From Centroberyx gerrardi (lineage: Eukaryota > Chordata > Actinopteri > Beryciformes > Berycidae), in NCBI RefSeq assembly GCF_048128805.1, contig NC_136019.1, positions 10,650,905-10,714,904 on the forward strand: a stretch of 64,000 nucleotides of DNA, given 5' to 3'. Under the pieces are notes generated by a model, which saw nothing but the letters and a program-made list of their open reading frames with translations, did no database searches and was not told the origin of the DNA. Of the stretch, positions 48,507-61,189 are shown piece by piece. The first letter of the stretch is position 1, and every line of letters begins with the position of its first letter. Position numbers and translations under genes: made by a program.

Positions 48507-49986
48507 GGAAGGGGGAATAATCATAGCTTTGCTGGTAGCTGTTAGGAAGGATGCTGGGAAGCTAATATTATAAATATTATAAATCAAAATGTTACCCTTA
48601 AACTGCTATTTCAAGCATCCTACCATATAATATTAATATATAATAGTTAATGATACTCTTATCATATGATCTTGTGCTGTTAAGCGTGTTTTATGTCCAA
48701 GTCTTTATATTAAATGTAAAAAAAAAAACATTGTTTTTCTCAGTCAGTTGTTGAGAAATTTTTTTTGAAAACCCACATTCTGGAAAAAAGAGGTTGTCAA
48801 CTTATCAGTTTATTTAGTGTTAGAATTTATGGCAATTACAAGTTACATATTGGAAATTGAACAGTGCTATCATCATTATCACACCATGATTATTCTTAAT
48901 TTCAAGTCATATAAAATTATGTTTGTGGCTACAATTGTAAAATCAAAGTGTCCAATTATAGAGAGATGAGAGATCAGACAGGTGATGTGAATACTCTTTC
49001 TTGTTGGTACCAAAAATATAAATATTTATTATGGCAATAACATTACTGTGATCCTGGTATATTTGGCAATGTTTTACGTCAAGTAAAAAAAGAGATAAAG
49101 CCGAAGGTAATCTCCCATTATAATGAATGGGAGTTGTGTATCCAAAAATCTAGTAATTCTTACAAAAAAAAATTAAAGCTGAAACTGTCTTCTGTATAGT
49201 TTCATAGGATCTTTCTGAGTCCAATTTTCTACGACTTAAGTGTCAAAAATGAGTGAACACTCACAGGCATGGTTAATAATCAATTAATGTTAAAATCTAT
49301 TACAAAGGCACACACACAAGATTTAAAGTTAAGTATGCATCCATAGAGGCTGCTGAAGAGTTGGCTGCATGTGGACAGAAGACTGTGCAACTTGAGAAGT
49401 ACTATTACAGGCTTGTTGTCAAAATGAGTCAAATTGGCGTTGCAAATGATGAACCATTAACATTAACTTAAAACTCTCTTAACACCATGTACAGGAATAT
49501 TAAATTCAGTAAAAACAGTTCAGCCTCGTGTGCCACCCATGCCATTACAAGCTGGGTAAAAGAGAGGGATCTAAGAGAGGTAAGACATAAGGTTTTACCA
49601 CTGCACTGCAAGTGTACTGTGCTGTACTTATACTGGCACATAATGGTGTTTTTTTCCAAAGTGCTTATTGCACAGTTCAGCTTGGTTCAGATAGGCTACA
49701 AATGTGCTGCTAAGGCCCCCAAACATGCTTAATGCTGGCCCACTTTTAAAAGATAAGATAGCACTTTATTAATCGCTTTGGGGGAAATTCAGGAATGCTG
49801 ATAAGGACGTCTTTACATTGGTGAGGTGTAAGTGATGTTTAACTGCTGAGTATTCCAAGTAATCCAATGGGAAACCAAAATGTTTTGATACTCTACCCAA
49901 ATTAAGGCAAGTACGGGTACAGCTGGGTATTTGTGCAACAGAAAAACGAAAAGCCTCAGTAGCAAACTCAATGTGAGGGTGCCTCT

Positions 49987-52805
49987 TTAGTTGAGGAAGC
50001 AGACGAGGCCACAGCAGCCGCACAGCAGGAACAAACCCATCAGGATGTAGCCCAAGGTGGTGGTCCAGAAGGCAAACAGGTAGAGGGTCTTGTCACAGTA
50101 GGGATCCACGTCCGTCGTGGTCTTGTTGTAGTTGGGCTGGTAGATAGAGTAGATCCACACATTGCCTGGAGAAAAAGAAACCCAAGTAAGGAACACACTG
50201 TTAAAGCTGATACGGTTTGTGCGTTTGTTTTTTTGTCAGTGGCTGTTTCACCTCACTGTGATATAATGCTCGCTCATAGAAATAGACCTACTTCCTACTG
50301 TGCAGCAGCACAACACCTTGACACAGTGGCCGAGCTTTCATCTGGCTGTTCTACAATTACAGATCATGGCTTCAATCTAATGATGTGTGAACCAAAGCTT
50401 TCAAGACAACAAGCCATGTGACACATTAGTGGCAGGAGGGGACTCAGAGTGCTGGCTGTACAGACTTAAGGAGGACATCTAGTGGCCCATAAATGTTATT
50501 GCAGTGCATTCAGTCTCCAACTGGTGCAAGTCTCAAAACAAGTACAGATCCTGTCCAGGCCCACGGCGTGTGTGTTGAATTCCACTAGCTGCGGCCACAC
50601 TGATCCATCGGAAACCTTCAGAATTATTGACGGATAGATTTCTGTCCATTGGGCTGTTTTGGAATGTCAACATGGTGGGACAGGCAGAAATACAGCAGCC
50701 TAGCTTCGCTCATAACGGTGCTACTTCATAGAAACAAGTTCCATTCACTTGAACACACTGTTTTATCACTCACATTGGGTTGAAAATAGGAAAGAATGTC
50801 TAGTTTCTTCTATCTCAACATTTTCACAGCACAACCTGTCAGCTCCGCGGCTCAGATTAAACTGTCTGTACTTGTCATTTGATTGTGCGTTTGTTTAATG
50901 TGGCCCGGCATCCCGGTTGAGTGGAGTTTTCCGTTTTTAAGCACTGTGATTGGCCCCAAGGTCCAAACACCGCCCAGCCGGAAAACATTGGTCATAAAAC
51001 AAACCGAGCCAGTAGTTTAAGCTCCTAAAACAGGTAGCGTTCCGGCCCAATGACCCCCTTGATATAGCCTAGATTTGTTTCCTCTCGGGGCTAGTCAAAA
51101 CACTTTCCCGGCTAAAGCCCAATGCTGATGACGGGAGCAATGCTCGGCTAGCGCGACATGTTTATCAGTTAAATTACCTATTCCACCAACGTTGCATACC
51201 ACAGGTAATAACATGACCTACCGTTAAGGTTTGCAGGACAGAAGAAGATGTCTGTAAATTGACAGCGAAGAGTGTGGCTCTGTGTGAGTTCCAATATGGC
51301 ATTATCGATGTATGAGACTGAATGTGACAGTTAGCCCAGTGGCGAGAGGCCATCTCTTGTAGGCCATCTCTAGTCAGATGTCGAAGCGACATCTCACTAA
51401 GCGTTACCTGACTGACTGACTGACTGACTGACTGCACCGCATTATGCCTTCGCTTGTGTTACATTGATCAGTCTTCTAGTCCGGTCTGTAAACTCACCAG
51501 CGATGAACCAGCAGAAGAGGAAGAGCGAGGCCAGTGAGTTCCAGGTGATGCAGCAGCAGCTGAGGGGGTTGGAGGTGCCGTCTTCCTCCTCCTGGGCGCA
51601 AGGCAGGCAGGAGAGAACGGCCAGCAGCAGGCCGAACACTCCCGCCACCACCAGGTAGATGGGGATATAGTGCTGCCTGGGGCAGTCGTCCAGGTACATC
51701 ACACCTGTTGGAGACAGGGATGAAGAACAGGATTATGGAATAAACCTCCTTCTTAAGATACCTCATCATTTAAGGGATATTCCACTTTACAGTGGTGTAA
51801 TTGTGTCTATAACATTGGGGGGGACCATCAGTGGGGCAGGGGGCCCTCCCACAGAAAATTTGTACTAAATTTAAATGCATTTCCTGCAATTCTCCAGACT
51901 TTGGCATCACTGTTGAGCTTTCTTGAATACAGTAAAAGATAGACTAAATCACCTTCAACAAAAAAGGAAAATGCTAAGTGACAAACTACTGATATATGTA
52001 GGCCTAAGTTTTGAACACAATTAAAACAGTTTTTTAATGTCATCCTTTTCTCTATTAGTTATATATTTTTTCTTTTACAGTGTAATGTGTCTACTTGGAG
52101 AAAAGGGTAACTACATAAATCTTAACAATGGAGTAAAGGTCAACACAAGCAACCATCCTACATGAAACGTGCATGACTGCACACATATTACATTCTCTTG
52201 TTTAAAGGCCACTAGCATTGTATTGTGGATCTGTAATGCTCCATTAACTTACATTTTCACATCTACCTGAGTCACATGAGAGCAAGCTAATGTAAAAGCA
52301 CATTACAATATAATCCAGAAGATAATTAATGAGAACTTGAGACCGATGGGTGTAACCAGATTTGGGATTCTGACGGCAGCGCAAATGAGCGTAAGTGCGC
52401 AGTCAGATCAGCCCCTGCAGATAAAAAATGTGAACTTATTCACATGCAGCGCTCTAAAACGCTTGGAAAACGTGAGGCGCCTGAAAAAAAAGGCGCCTGA
52501 AAAAAAAGACGCCTTGCAACGCTGCCACAGAAAATTCATCAAAGTGACATGAAAATAATTTCAATAAACCTTCATGATTGAATGGTAAAATAAGTTCACC
52601 CACTCACCAATTGCAATCTGAGCAATGGGCATGACGCAGAGCATCACCTTGGAACATGCTAAGGGAAGACAGAGGATATCTTTACTTTGCATGCAAGAAC
52701 CAACAACATTTGCGCACAACTTTTGCCCATAGATCTCTCACCTAGGATCGGTGTTGGAGGTTGAGGAGGATTGCGGATGCGTTGCAGCAGCTCCGTTTCC
52801 GACAT
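49987..52805 (-). CDS. TMEM272-like four-helix membrane protein, copy 1 (166 aa, shortened C-terminus)
   Basis: Minus-strand exons in coding order: 52742-52805, 52608-52658, 51498-51704, 49987-50165. All have GT-AG borders and join in frame. The start MSETELLQRIRNPPQPP is preceded by a likely 22-base 5' UTR and acceptor (52,827/52,828), implying an upstream non-coding exon. The protein has four hydrophobic segments (about 22-38, 49-69, 92-108 and 137-164), with YLDDCPRQHYIPIYL after the first helix. A loop with WIYSIYQPNYN and an NKT sequon follows helix 3, and a Cys-rich last helix follows that. The pattern resembles fish proteins annotated as transmembrane protein 272-like, whose biochemical role I do not know. 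Compared with copy 2, the last 11 residues are replaced by a single Asn and stop. The reading frame is otherwise intact, so it is probably functional. Confidence 0.82.
51408..51434. repeat. (CTGA)n tetranucleotide repeat
   Basis: Nearly seven CTGA units lie in the intron of TMEM272-like copy 1 and are absent at the matching position of copy 2. Confidence 0.95.
51790..52010 (+). mobile_element. hAT-like element end inserted in copy 1 intron
   Basis: CAGTGGTGTAATTGTGTCTA is a typical hAT-family terminus. It starts exactly where similarity to copy 2 stops (after TATTCCACTTTA; 63,164 in copy 2). The right end is not seen, so the element is truncated, and the limit given is approximate. Nearby, at 52,486-52,508, lies a short GGCGCCTGAAAAAAAA tandem repeat. 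Confidence 0.5.
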
Positions 52806-53259
52806 TGTCAGTAATGTTGACTCTAACCTACAGAGGGGAGATACAGAGGTGAGACAGAGACAGATAGGGAAATGCTCTGTACACTGTTTGCATTTCTGGT
52901 CACTCTTGGTACGCTGGACAAAAATAGAGTCCGCACACTGAAAGCTGCTCCCAAGTGTTATAAATGTACTGAGACAGGTGGTGTTTCATGCAGAGTGCTC
53001 TTCATCAGTCAAAAGAGAATTGAAAACCAGTGGCACTAAATATCCACACTTAGGGCAATGTAAAATATTACGGCTGGAATGATGACTTGAGCAGTGGCGT
53101 GCACAGACTCTCTAAGGGCCAGGGACAAAAAATGAAAAAGGGGCACCTCTTTCGCCCGCACCAACCTGAAGCCACCTGGGTTTGGAGGGCATAAGTGCAT
53201 GCTAATATAGCCCCCCAACTGGGTTGGAGTGAATATTAAATTAGACTGAATTACATGAA

Positions 53260-53277
53260 CACACACACACGCACACA

Positions 53278-53337
<60 letters not shown>

Positions 53338-53361
53338 TACACACACACACACACACACACA
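53260..53361. repeat. Compound (CA)n(CT)n(CA)n microsatellite
   Basis: Adjacent CA, CT and CA runs of 15-40 bases each make up about 100 bases of simple sequence. Confidence 0.95.
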
Positions 53362-54251
53362 GTAGGAGAGTAGGAGACAGTAGGAGCAGAGAGAGCTTGC
53401 CTTGACCACAGCTGTTACGGAGCTTGTTTTTTACCAGCTTCAGCTTTGAAAACTTACACTTAAACACTTATTTGCCACAGTAACATTAGATTCAACTCAA
53501 GCTAGATGCCCAAGTAAACGTCAAAGCTAGCTATCAATAGCTTACCAAAACCATCAATAAAATATGAGATTGATTATAAGCTAGCTAGAAAAAATAACAG
53601 AACTAGCTGGCAAATACTTACTTTATTATTTGTTTTCTTAATTACAGTGTTGAGGCAAAGACAGCAGCAGTTTCACTGTATATAGATGCTGCCTGGATGT
53701 TGCAGGATACAATTTATCTATTTTTCTTGACAGCTGCGTTAATTTTAAGTCAATTTCTAGGCTATGTCCAATTGCTCGAATCTAAACCATTGTCTATTTT
53801 TGAATATGCAAAATCATTTTATATCAACTTGCTAAATTAAATTTAGGTCTGCTGAATGAAAACAATTATTAAGATACTTTTAAAATGGCACATCATCATC
53901 AACCTACACTTACTGTGAAAACACACATGTAAACAGACAACGCATGTACACACACAGACACACACACACACACACACACACACACATCTGTGGAAACACT
54001 CACAAATACACACATACAAACACACAGTCTAGTGCTGCCTGGCTGACAGACCAACAGGTAAACAGCGAGTCAGTGCATCCACCAAGCTTAGGCCCCTATG
54101 GTAGAAAAGACACATTTCCTTGTGACCATAGGACAAAAATGAAGTGTCCCATTAGAATGTCCCTTTGGTTGAAAAAAGTGAGGGTCTCAAGTTTTACTAG
54201 GGTGCCCCCACAGTAGAAAAAAAAACAGGATTAATTTAAATGTTTCTGTCC

Positions 54252-54326
54252 TTTTTGCCCTAATGTCACACCAGATGGGTGTTTGAGCAGCTCAAGTGCC
54301 CCTCTGGTGTGACATTAGGGCAAAAA
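54252..54326. repeat. Perfect 23-bp inverted repeat with 29-base loop
   Basis: The arm at 54,252-54,274 (TTTTTGCCCTAATGTCACAC, then CAG) is the exact reverse complement of 54,304-54,326. The transcript of either strand would form a long hairpin. No known microRNA is recognised, and it is probably part of a mobile element. Confidence 0.85.
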
Positions 54327-54346
54327 TGAAGCATGCAAGGGGCCGG

Positions 54347-54584
54347 AGCCCCGGTGGCTCAACAGGTGGAGCGCATACCATTAATGCAGCGGCACATGTT
54401 TGAATCTGGCCCGTGCCTCTGCTGCATGTCACCCCCTCTCTCTGCCCTGTCTTTCCTGTCAATCTCTACTGCCCTGTCAATTAAGGCGAAAAGGGCCAAA
54501 AAAATAATGAAGTACTGGAAGTGTCCATTAGGGCCTGGACCTACCCTTAAATAAAGCTATATAGCTAAAAAAAAAAAAAAAAAA
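54347..54584 (+). mobile_element. tRNA-derived SINE with poly(A) tail
   Basis: The head AGCCCCGGTGGCTCAACAGG contains a pol III A-box-like TGGCTCAACAGG (54,355-54,366). A B-box-like GTTTGAATCTG follows at 54,398-54,408. A tRNA-unrelated body then ends in an 18-base poly(A) (54,567-54,584). No clean target duplication was found. Confidence 0.78.
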
Positions 54585-54937
54585 GAGGCACTCACAGCAA
54601 AAAGGGCAGGGGCAGTCCAGATCAAACATTCTAATTAAACAAACAATAATAATTATCAAAAATGAATGGCCATTATATACATCAAGAAACAAACCATAAA
54701 TTTACTAAACAGAAGTAATCATCCTTAAATAAATAAACTGAACTTACTGATCATTCACACAATCCAAACTAATAAGGAGGAACAATACACCAGCCTGCAG
54801 TCTGCCTCTTTGTCCAAAGAGTTTGCCGTGTTGGAGGACCTGATTGTATATGCAGACAACGGGGCTCCGCCTACAGCATCAGCAAGTCAGGTAGGCAAAG
54901 GGGGGATTTTACACAGGCAAGGACAGCTTTTTATAAG

Positions 54938-57555
54938 GGATGTGTGTTTTTAATCTCATCACGATATGATGATCATGATAGTAACAGTAACATGAAATAT
55001 AATGATCAAACAAGTAAAACTCGAAAAGGAACACTTTCTACAAGAAAGAGTGTGCTTACAAGATTTTTTGTAGCAGAATATACCTTTAAAAATATAAATA
55101 ACTATTACATAACTATTATATATAATATAAATAACTATTTGAGTTACAAAAACATACAATGGACATTCTGCCATTCATGTGTATGTGAAAATAATTAGTT
55201 ACAGTGAAATGTCTTTGATAGTGTAAAGACTATGACTGAAAGAAATAATAGGCTAGTAAATATGTTCCAAAGAATCAACACAGTATCAGGTTGGAATGGA
55301 GTTCAGAGCTTAAAGTATGAAGAAGCACATGACTGAATTAGATGCTGAAGAGGGATAAGTATGAAGAAGTAGAAGAAGAAGAAGAAGAAATTATGCGGAA
55401 CAACAGTTGTGTGTGGCTTTGCAAGTAAGCAAACTTATGATTATACAGTCAGACTAGGACTTGTGGTCACTTTGTTAACGTGGGACACTTCACATGCATT
55501 TAATCATAATGTGCTGTAGTATAATCCTTTTCTTCTTGTCTTGAGGAATTCACAGAACCTGCATGTGCAGTGACTCAGTTTTGGTATTTTTGAAGAGTTT
55601 TCATCAGGTAAGAGGCTATACCGCTGAACAGAAAAGAAGCATCTAAAAGTTGAGATTCATTTTGAATACAAATATTCTCCGGATCGGTATTGTTTAATAT
55701 TCTCTTTAGATAATGAAATCTTCCAATAACTTGCACTCCCAAGCCTTTAAGGAATTACTCTCAGAACCACCAAGTCAACTTTAATCGAGTCCCAAGTCAG
55801 TCTCAAGTCTTGAGGCACAAGTCTCAATTCAAGTCTCAAGTCTAAATGTAGAATGCCAAGTCAAGTCAGAACAAGTCCAGTATCAATTTAATATCTTAAA
55901 GAAAACTAAATATCTAGGACTTTTCAATGCAATATGGTTTTAATAGGATAAAAGGATAAAACTTTGAGCCCAACTGATTCCTATAATCAGTTTCAGTTTC
56001 AATAAATTCAATAATTCCATACAAATTCAGAAAACAGAATTTAAATTCAAGTCAAGTCCCAAGTCACCAGAACCCAAGTCAAGTCTCAAGTCTTCTCTTC
56101 ATGCATCAAGTCTCAAGCAATTAAAATTGTGACTCGAGTCTGACTCAAGTCCAAGTCATGTGTCTCAAGTCCCCACCTCTGGGAAGGGGGAATAATCATA
56201 GCTTTGCTGGTAGATGTTAGGAAGGATTCTGGGAAGCTAATATTATATATATTATAAATATTATAAATCAAAATGTTACCCTTAAACTGCACTTACAGGC
56301 ATCCCACCATATAATATTAATATATAATACATAGTCAATGATACTCTTATTATATGACATGTTTCATGTCCAAGCAGCCAGTCTTTATATTAAATGTAGA
56401 AAAAAAAAATGTCCTCAGTCAGTTGTTGAGAACAATCGTTTGAAAACACATTCTGAAAAAAAGAGGTTGTCAACTCATCAGTTTATTATTCAGTATTCAA
56501 ATTTATTTCACTTACAATTTACATATTGGAATTTGAACAGTGCTATTGTAGAAGTGGCAGGAATGTGGAGACGGACAACTTCTCTCGTTGACTACACCAA
56601 CTCGTGTGTCATTTATTTGAAACCAACAGAGCAAAACAATTTACATCGCGCTGCCCAAAAACACAACAACACAACAACACAACGTCGAGCTGACGTCACT
56701 CAGAAAACCAGACTTTCTTAAAGGGACCGTGTCTCCTTAACCCTGAGAAGCACACCATGTAACTGTGTGTGTTAAACATACCCAAACCACAGATTATGGT
56801 GAATAATGTCCATAGAGTCCGCCACACTATCATCATTATCACACCATGATTATCCTTAATTTCAAGTCATATACAATTATGTTTGTGGCTACAATTGCAA
56901 AATCAAAGTGTCCAATTATAGAGAGACGAGAGATTAGACAACAGGTGATGTGAATACTCTTTCTTGTTGGTACCAAAAATATAAATATGTATTATGGCAA
57001 TAACATTACTGTAATCCTGGTATATTTGGCAATGTTTTACGTCAAGTAAAAAAAGAGATAAAGCCGAAGGTAATCTCCCATTATAATGAATGGGAGTTGT
57101 GTATCCAAAAAACTAGTAATTCTTACAAAAAAAAATAAAGCTGAAACCGTCTTCTGTATAGTTTTATAGGATCTTTCTGAGTCCAATTTTCTACAGACTT
57201 AAGTGTCAAAAAAGCATGTTTGTGCAGCAAACTCTTCTGGTGCAAAGATTGACAAAAGTGGGTGTTACGGGGGAAATGGGACAGTCATCCATTTGTCATT
57301 TGTATTTACTGCATTTACTTCTGTCTTGAATGAAGATTTGCACTGCTGCTCTGCTGCACAACTGGATGACATCAGACTGAAGGGGTGAAGTGCAGCAACA
57401 AGTGTACAGCAACTACAAGGTATGATTCATTTGCTTACAGCCTTAAAAATACAGTATGATTACTCACTTTAACTGCATCATAAATCATTTTATCATGTAC
57501 TGTATAAATATTTTGAGCAGAGTTCCTAGCTCACCATGTAAACAGCAATACAGAA
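54938..57555 (-). repeat. Partial duplication unit lacking the TMEM272-like gene
   Basis: It shares with unit 2 the stretch from GATAGTAACAGTAACATGAA (54,977 / 58,472) through the CAAGTC element and AAAGCCGAAGGTAATCTCCC, to the end of TCACCATGTAAACAGCAATA (57,531-57,550 / 60,413-60,432). Similarity stops there, before the last gene exon would begin. A private insertion at about 56,545-56,825 is absent from unit 2. A GAA-type repeat lies at 55,368-55,389. Confidence 0.8.
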
Positions 57556-57742
57556 CTAGAAAATTGCATTTTCTGGAGAAAATGAGTGTGATTGCTGAGA
57601 GAGCACAAAGTCATAGCTTGCTTTGCTTGCAAAGCAGGACTGGTAGCAAACAGGGGTTCAAGTGGGCCGTTCCGGCACCTTCGATTAATAAGTAAACAAA
57701 TCTCATTGGCAGTTTCATACATAATAATGTCAAGCGAGTTCA

Positions 57743-58140
57743 CAGGGCTGCCAACTCTCCCGCATTGACCGTGAGACTCACGCAATTGACATTTTCACAC
57801 GCTCTCACGCCACAAGTCCATTTTCTCACGCAGTGAAAAACAAATTCATAACTGATAACGTCGCGGCGCGAAAAGAGACACTGACAGCGCACGAGACGAG
57901 ACAGAGCAGCACCGTGCAGCAGAGAGTTATTCAGACCATCTGAATAGCGAGAAATATACACAAATCTATTATATTGTAATTTATTCCCATGCATGGTGCT
58001 CAGAGTAATGTCAGTCAGCGGCTCTTCTGCGTCTCTCCCTCTCCTCTCGCGCCGTGCGCACGCAGGCAGGAGTGAGAGTGAGTTACTATGGTTACGGGAC
58101 GCTCTGTGTCTGTCGCTCTGAAACTTTCCCGCGATTCCCA
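57743..58140. mobile_element. Putative hAT-type repeat (CAGGGCTGCCAACTC start)
   Basis: It begins with CAGGGCTGCCAACTCTCCCG and has TGACCGTGAGACTCACGCAA, then CACGCTCTCACGCC, a terminal pattern I recognise from dispersed fish repeats. It fills most of the non-duplicated spacer between the partial unit and unit 2. The right limit is uncertain, and no coding capacity was seen. Confidence 0.45.
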
Positions 58141-61100
58141 ATAATAGGTTTTTAGGTTAGTATGTCTATGCAAAATCATGAATGTAAGCACCTCAATGCT
58201 GAAATCTAGCAATATAACATCATTTTACATTTTTGGTTAACATTATACAGGGTTGCTGTTTCTTGACTTAATCCAAGAGGTTAGGTGGTGTAGAAATGCA
58301 GGAAATTTGTTTTAAATTACTATTCCTTTCTGACCCCCCCACCAATTATGTATCTTATCCCCCCCCCCGGAAACAGGGTTCCCCCACCTGCCAAATCCCA
58401 CTTTAATCCCTGAGTACAAACAGTAGGAAGATCATTTATTTTACAAAAACAGATAAAGTAGCATGTTCTTTGATAGTAACAGTAACATGAAATATAATGA
58501 TCAAACAAGTAAAACTCGAAAAGGAACATTTTCTACAAGAACGAGTGTGCTTACAAGATTTTTTTTTAGCAGAATATACCTTTATAAAAATGAACAGCAT
58601 CATAATAATACTCATCCGCAACTATTTGAGTTACAAAAACATACAATGGACATTCTTCCATTCATGTGTATGTGAAAATAATTACAGTGAAATGTCTTTG
58701 ATAGTATAAAGACTATGACTGAAAGAGATAATAGGCTAGTAAGAATCAACACAGTATCAGGTTGGAATGGAGTTCAGAGCTTAAAGTATGAAGAAGCACA
58801 TGACTGAATTAGATGCTGAAGAGGGATAAGTATGAAGAAGTAGAAGTAGAAGAAAAAGAAAAAGAAGAAGAAGAAATTATGCGGAACAACAGTTGTGTGT
58901 GGCTTTGCAAGTAAGCAAATTTATGATTATACAGTCAGACTAGGACTTGTGGTCACTTTGTTAACGTGGGACACTTCACGTGCATTTAATTATAATGTGC
59001 TGTATTATAATCCTTTTCTTCTTGTCTTGAGGAATTCACAGAACCTGCATGTGCAGTGATTCAGTTTTGGTATTTTTGAAGAGTTTTCATCAGGTAAGAG
59101 GCTATACCGCTGAACAGAAAAGAAGCATCTAAAAGTTGAGATTCATTTTGAATACAAATATTCTCCGGATCGGTATTGTTTAATATTCTCTTAAGATAAT
59201 GAAATCTTCCAATAACTTGCACTCCCAAGCCTTTAAGGAATTACTCTCAGAACCACCAAGTCAGCTTTGCTCGAGTCCCAAGTCAGTCTCAAGTCTTGAG
59301 GCACAAGTCTCAAGTCTAAATGTAGAATGCCAAGTCAAGTCAGAACAAGTCCAGTATCAATTTAATATCTTAAAGAAAACTAAATATCTAAATATCATAG
59401 CTTTGCTGGTCGATGGAAGGATTCTGGGAAGCTAATATTATAAATATTATAAATCAAAATGTTACCCTTAAACTGCCCTTACAAGCATCCAACCATATAA
59501 TATTAATATAATACATAGTCAATGATACTCTTATATGACCTAGTGCTGTTAAGTGTGTTTCATGTCCAAGCAGCCAGTCTTTATATTAAATTTAAAAAAA
59601 ATTCCTGTTATTGAGAAAAATTGTGTGAAAACACATTATGAAAAAAAGAGGTTGTCAACTTATCAGTTTATTATTCAGTATTCAAATTTATTACACTTAC
59701 AATTTACATATTGGAATTTGAACAGTGCTATCATCATTATCACACCACAATTATCCTTAATTTCAAGTCATATAAAATTATGTTTGTGGCTACAATTGCA
59801 AAATCAAAGTGTCCAATTATAGAGAGACGAGAGATTAGACAACAGGTGATGTGAATACTCTTCCTTGTTGGTACCAAAAATATAAAAATTTATTATGGCA
59901 ATAACATTACTGTGATCCTGGTATATTTGGCAATGTTTTACGTCAAGTAAAAAAAGAGATAAAGCCGAAGGTAATCTCCCATTATAATGAATGTGTTGTG
60001 TATCCAAAAAACTAGTAATTCTTACAAAAAAAAATAAAGCTGAAACTGTCTTCTGTATAGTTTTATAGGATCTTTCTGAGTCCAATTTTCTACAGACTTA
60101 AGTGTCAAATAAGCATGTTTGTGCTTCTGGGGCAAAGATTGACAAAAGTGGGTGTTACAGGGAAAATGGGACAGTCATCCATTTGTCATTTGTATTTACT
60201 GCATTTACTTCTGTCTTGAATGAAGATTTGCACTGCTGCACAACTGGATGACATCAGACTGAAGGGGTGAAGTGCAGCAACAATTGTACAGCAACTACAA
60301 GGTATGATTCATTCGCTTACAGCCTTAAAAATACAGGATGGTCACTCACTTTAAGTGCATCATAAATCATTTTATCATTACTGTATAAATATTTTGAGCA
60401 GAGTTCCTAGCTCACCATGTAAACAGCAATACAGAATACAAAATACATATTTTGGCAAGGCAACCTGAGTCATTTCCTATAAAGAAATTGCAGTGCAGCT
60501 TTTACAGAGGTAGAAAAGCTCAGCAATGAGTGAACCCTCATAGGCATTGTTAATAATTAATGTTCTATTACAAAGGCACACACACATGATTTAAAGTTAA
60601 GTAGGCATCCATAGAGGCTGCTGAAGAGTCGGCTGCATGTGGACAGAAGACTGTGCAACTTGAGAAGTACTATTACAGGCTTGTTGTCAAAATGAGTCAA
60701 ACAGGGTTTGGCGTTGCAAATGATGAACCATTAACATGAAGTTAAAACTCTCTTCACACCATGTACAGGAATATTTCATTCAGTAAAGACAGTTCAGCCT
60801 CATGTGCCACCCATGCCATTACAAGCTGGGTAAAAGAGAGGGATCTAAGAGAGGTAAGACTTTTTCCAAAGTGCTTATTGCACAGTTCAGCTTGGTTCTA
60901 CAAATGTGCTGCTAAGACAACCAAACATACTTGGTTCTGGCCCACATTGAAAAGATGCTGATAAGGACATCTTTACATTGGTGACATGTAAGTGATGTTT
61001 ACAACTGCTGAGTATTTCAATGGGAAACCAAAACGTTTTGATCCTCTACCCTACCCACATTAAGCCAAGAACGGGTACAGCTTGGTATTTGTGCAACAGA

Positions 61101-61189
61101 AAAACCTAAAAGCATCAGTAGCAAACTCAGTGTGTGCAGCCCCACCAGATGCACCCTCACTCTTCACTCCTCAGGGTGAGGCTGCCTCT

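Larger units (their letters stand above)
47052..52978 (-). repeat. Segmental duplication unit 1 (contains TMEM272-like copy 1)
   Basis: Much of this block is repeated at 58,466-63,757, and part at 54,938-57,555. Anchor matches are GGGAAGGGGGAATAATCATA (48,505 / 56,177, with a partial match near 59,397), AAAGCCGAAGGTAATCTCCC (49,098 / 57,060 / 59,960), the four gene exons (49,987-52,805 / 61,190-63,595) and CTGCTCCCAAGTGTTATAAA (52,945 / 63,712). Unit 1 lacks about 430 bases present in unit 2 around 60,110-60,525, and carries private insertions in introns. Confidence 0.85.
52979..54937. other. Insertion block between duplication units 1 and partial unit
   Basis: In unit 2 the sequence ending TGAGACAGGTGGAGTTTCAT is followed almost at once by GGGATGTGTGTTTTTA. 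Here the same two landmarks are about 1.95 kb apart (52,978 and 54,938). The block holds a hAT-type terminus (CAGTGGCGTGCACAG from 53,092), a compound (CA)(CT)(CA) microsatellite (53,260-53,361), (CA)n (53,948-53,986), a perfect hairpin and a SINE. No gene is seen. It is most simply an accumulation of mobile elements at the unit junction. Confidence 0.6.

Noticed and set aside
49487-49732. Open frame also seen at 60,761-60,961 in the duplicate unit
   Set aside because: The two versions are disrupted differently (an insertion of about 70 bases in one, then a frame change) and have no family resemblance. Their similarity is explained by the segmental duplication.
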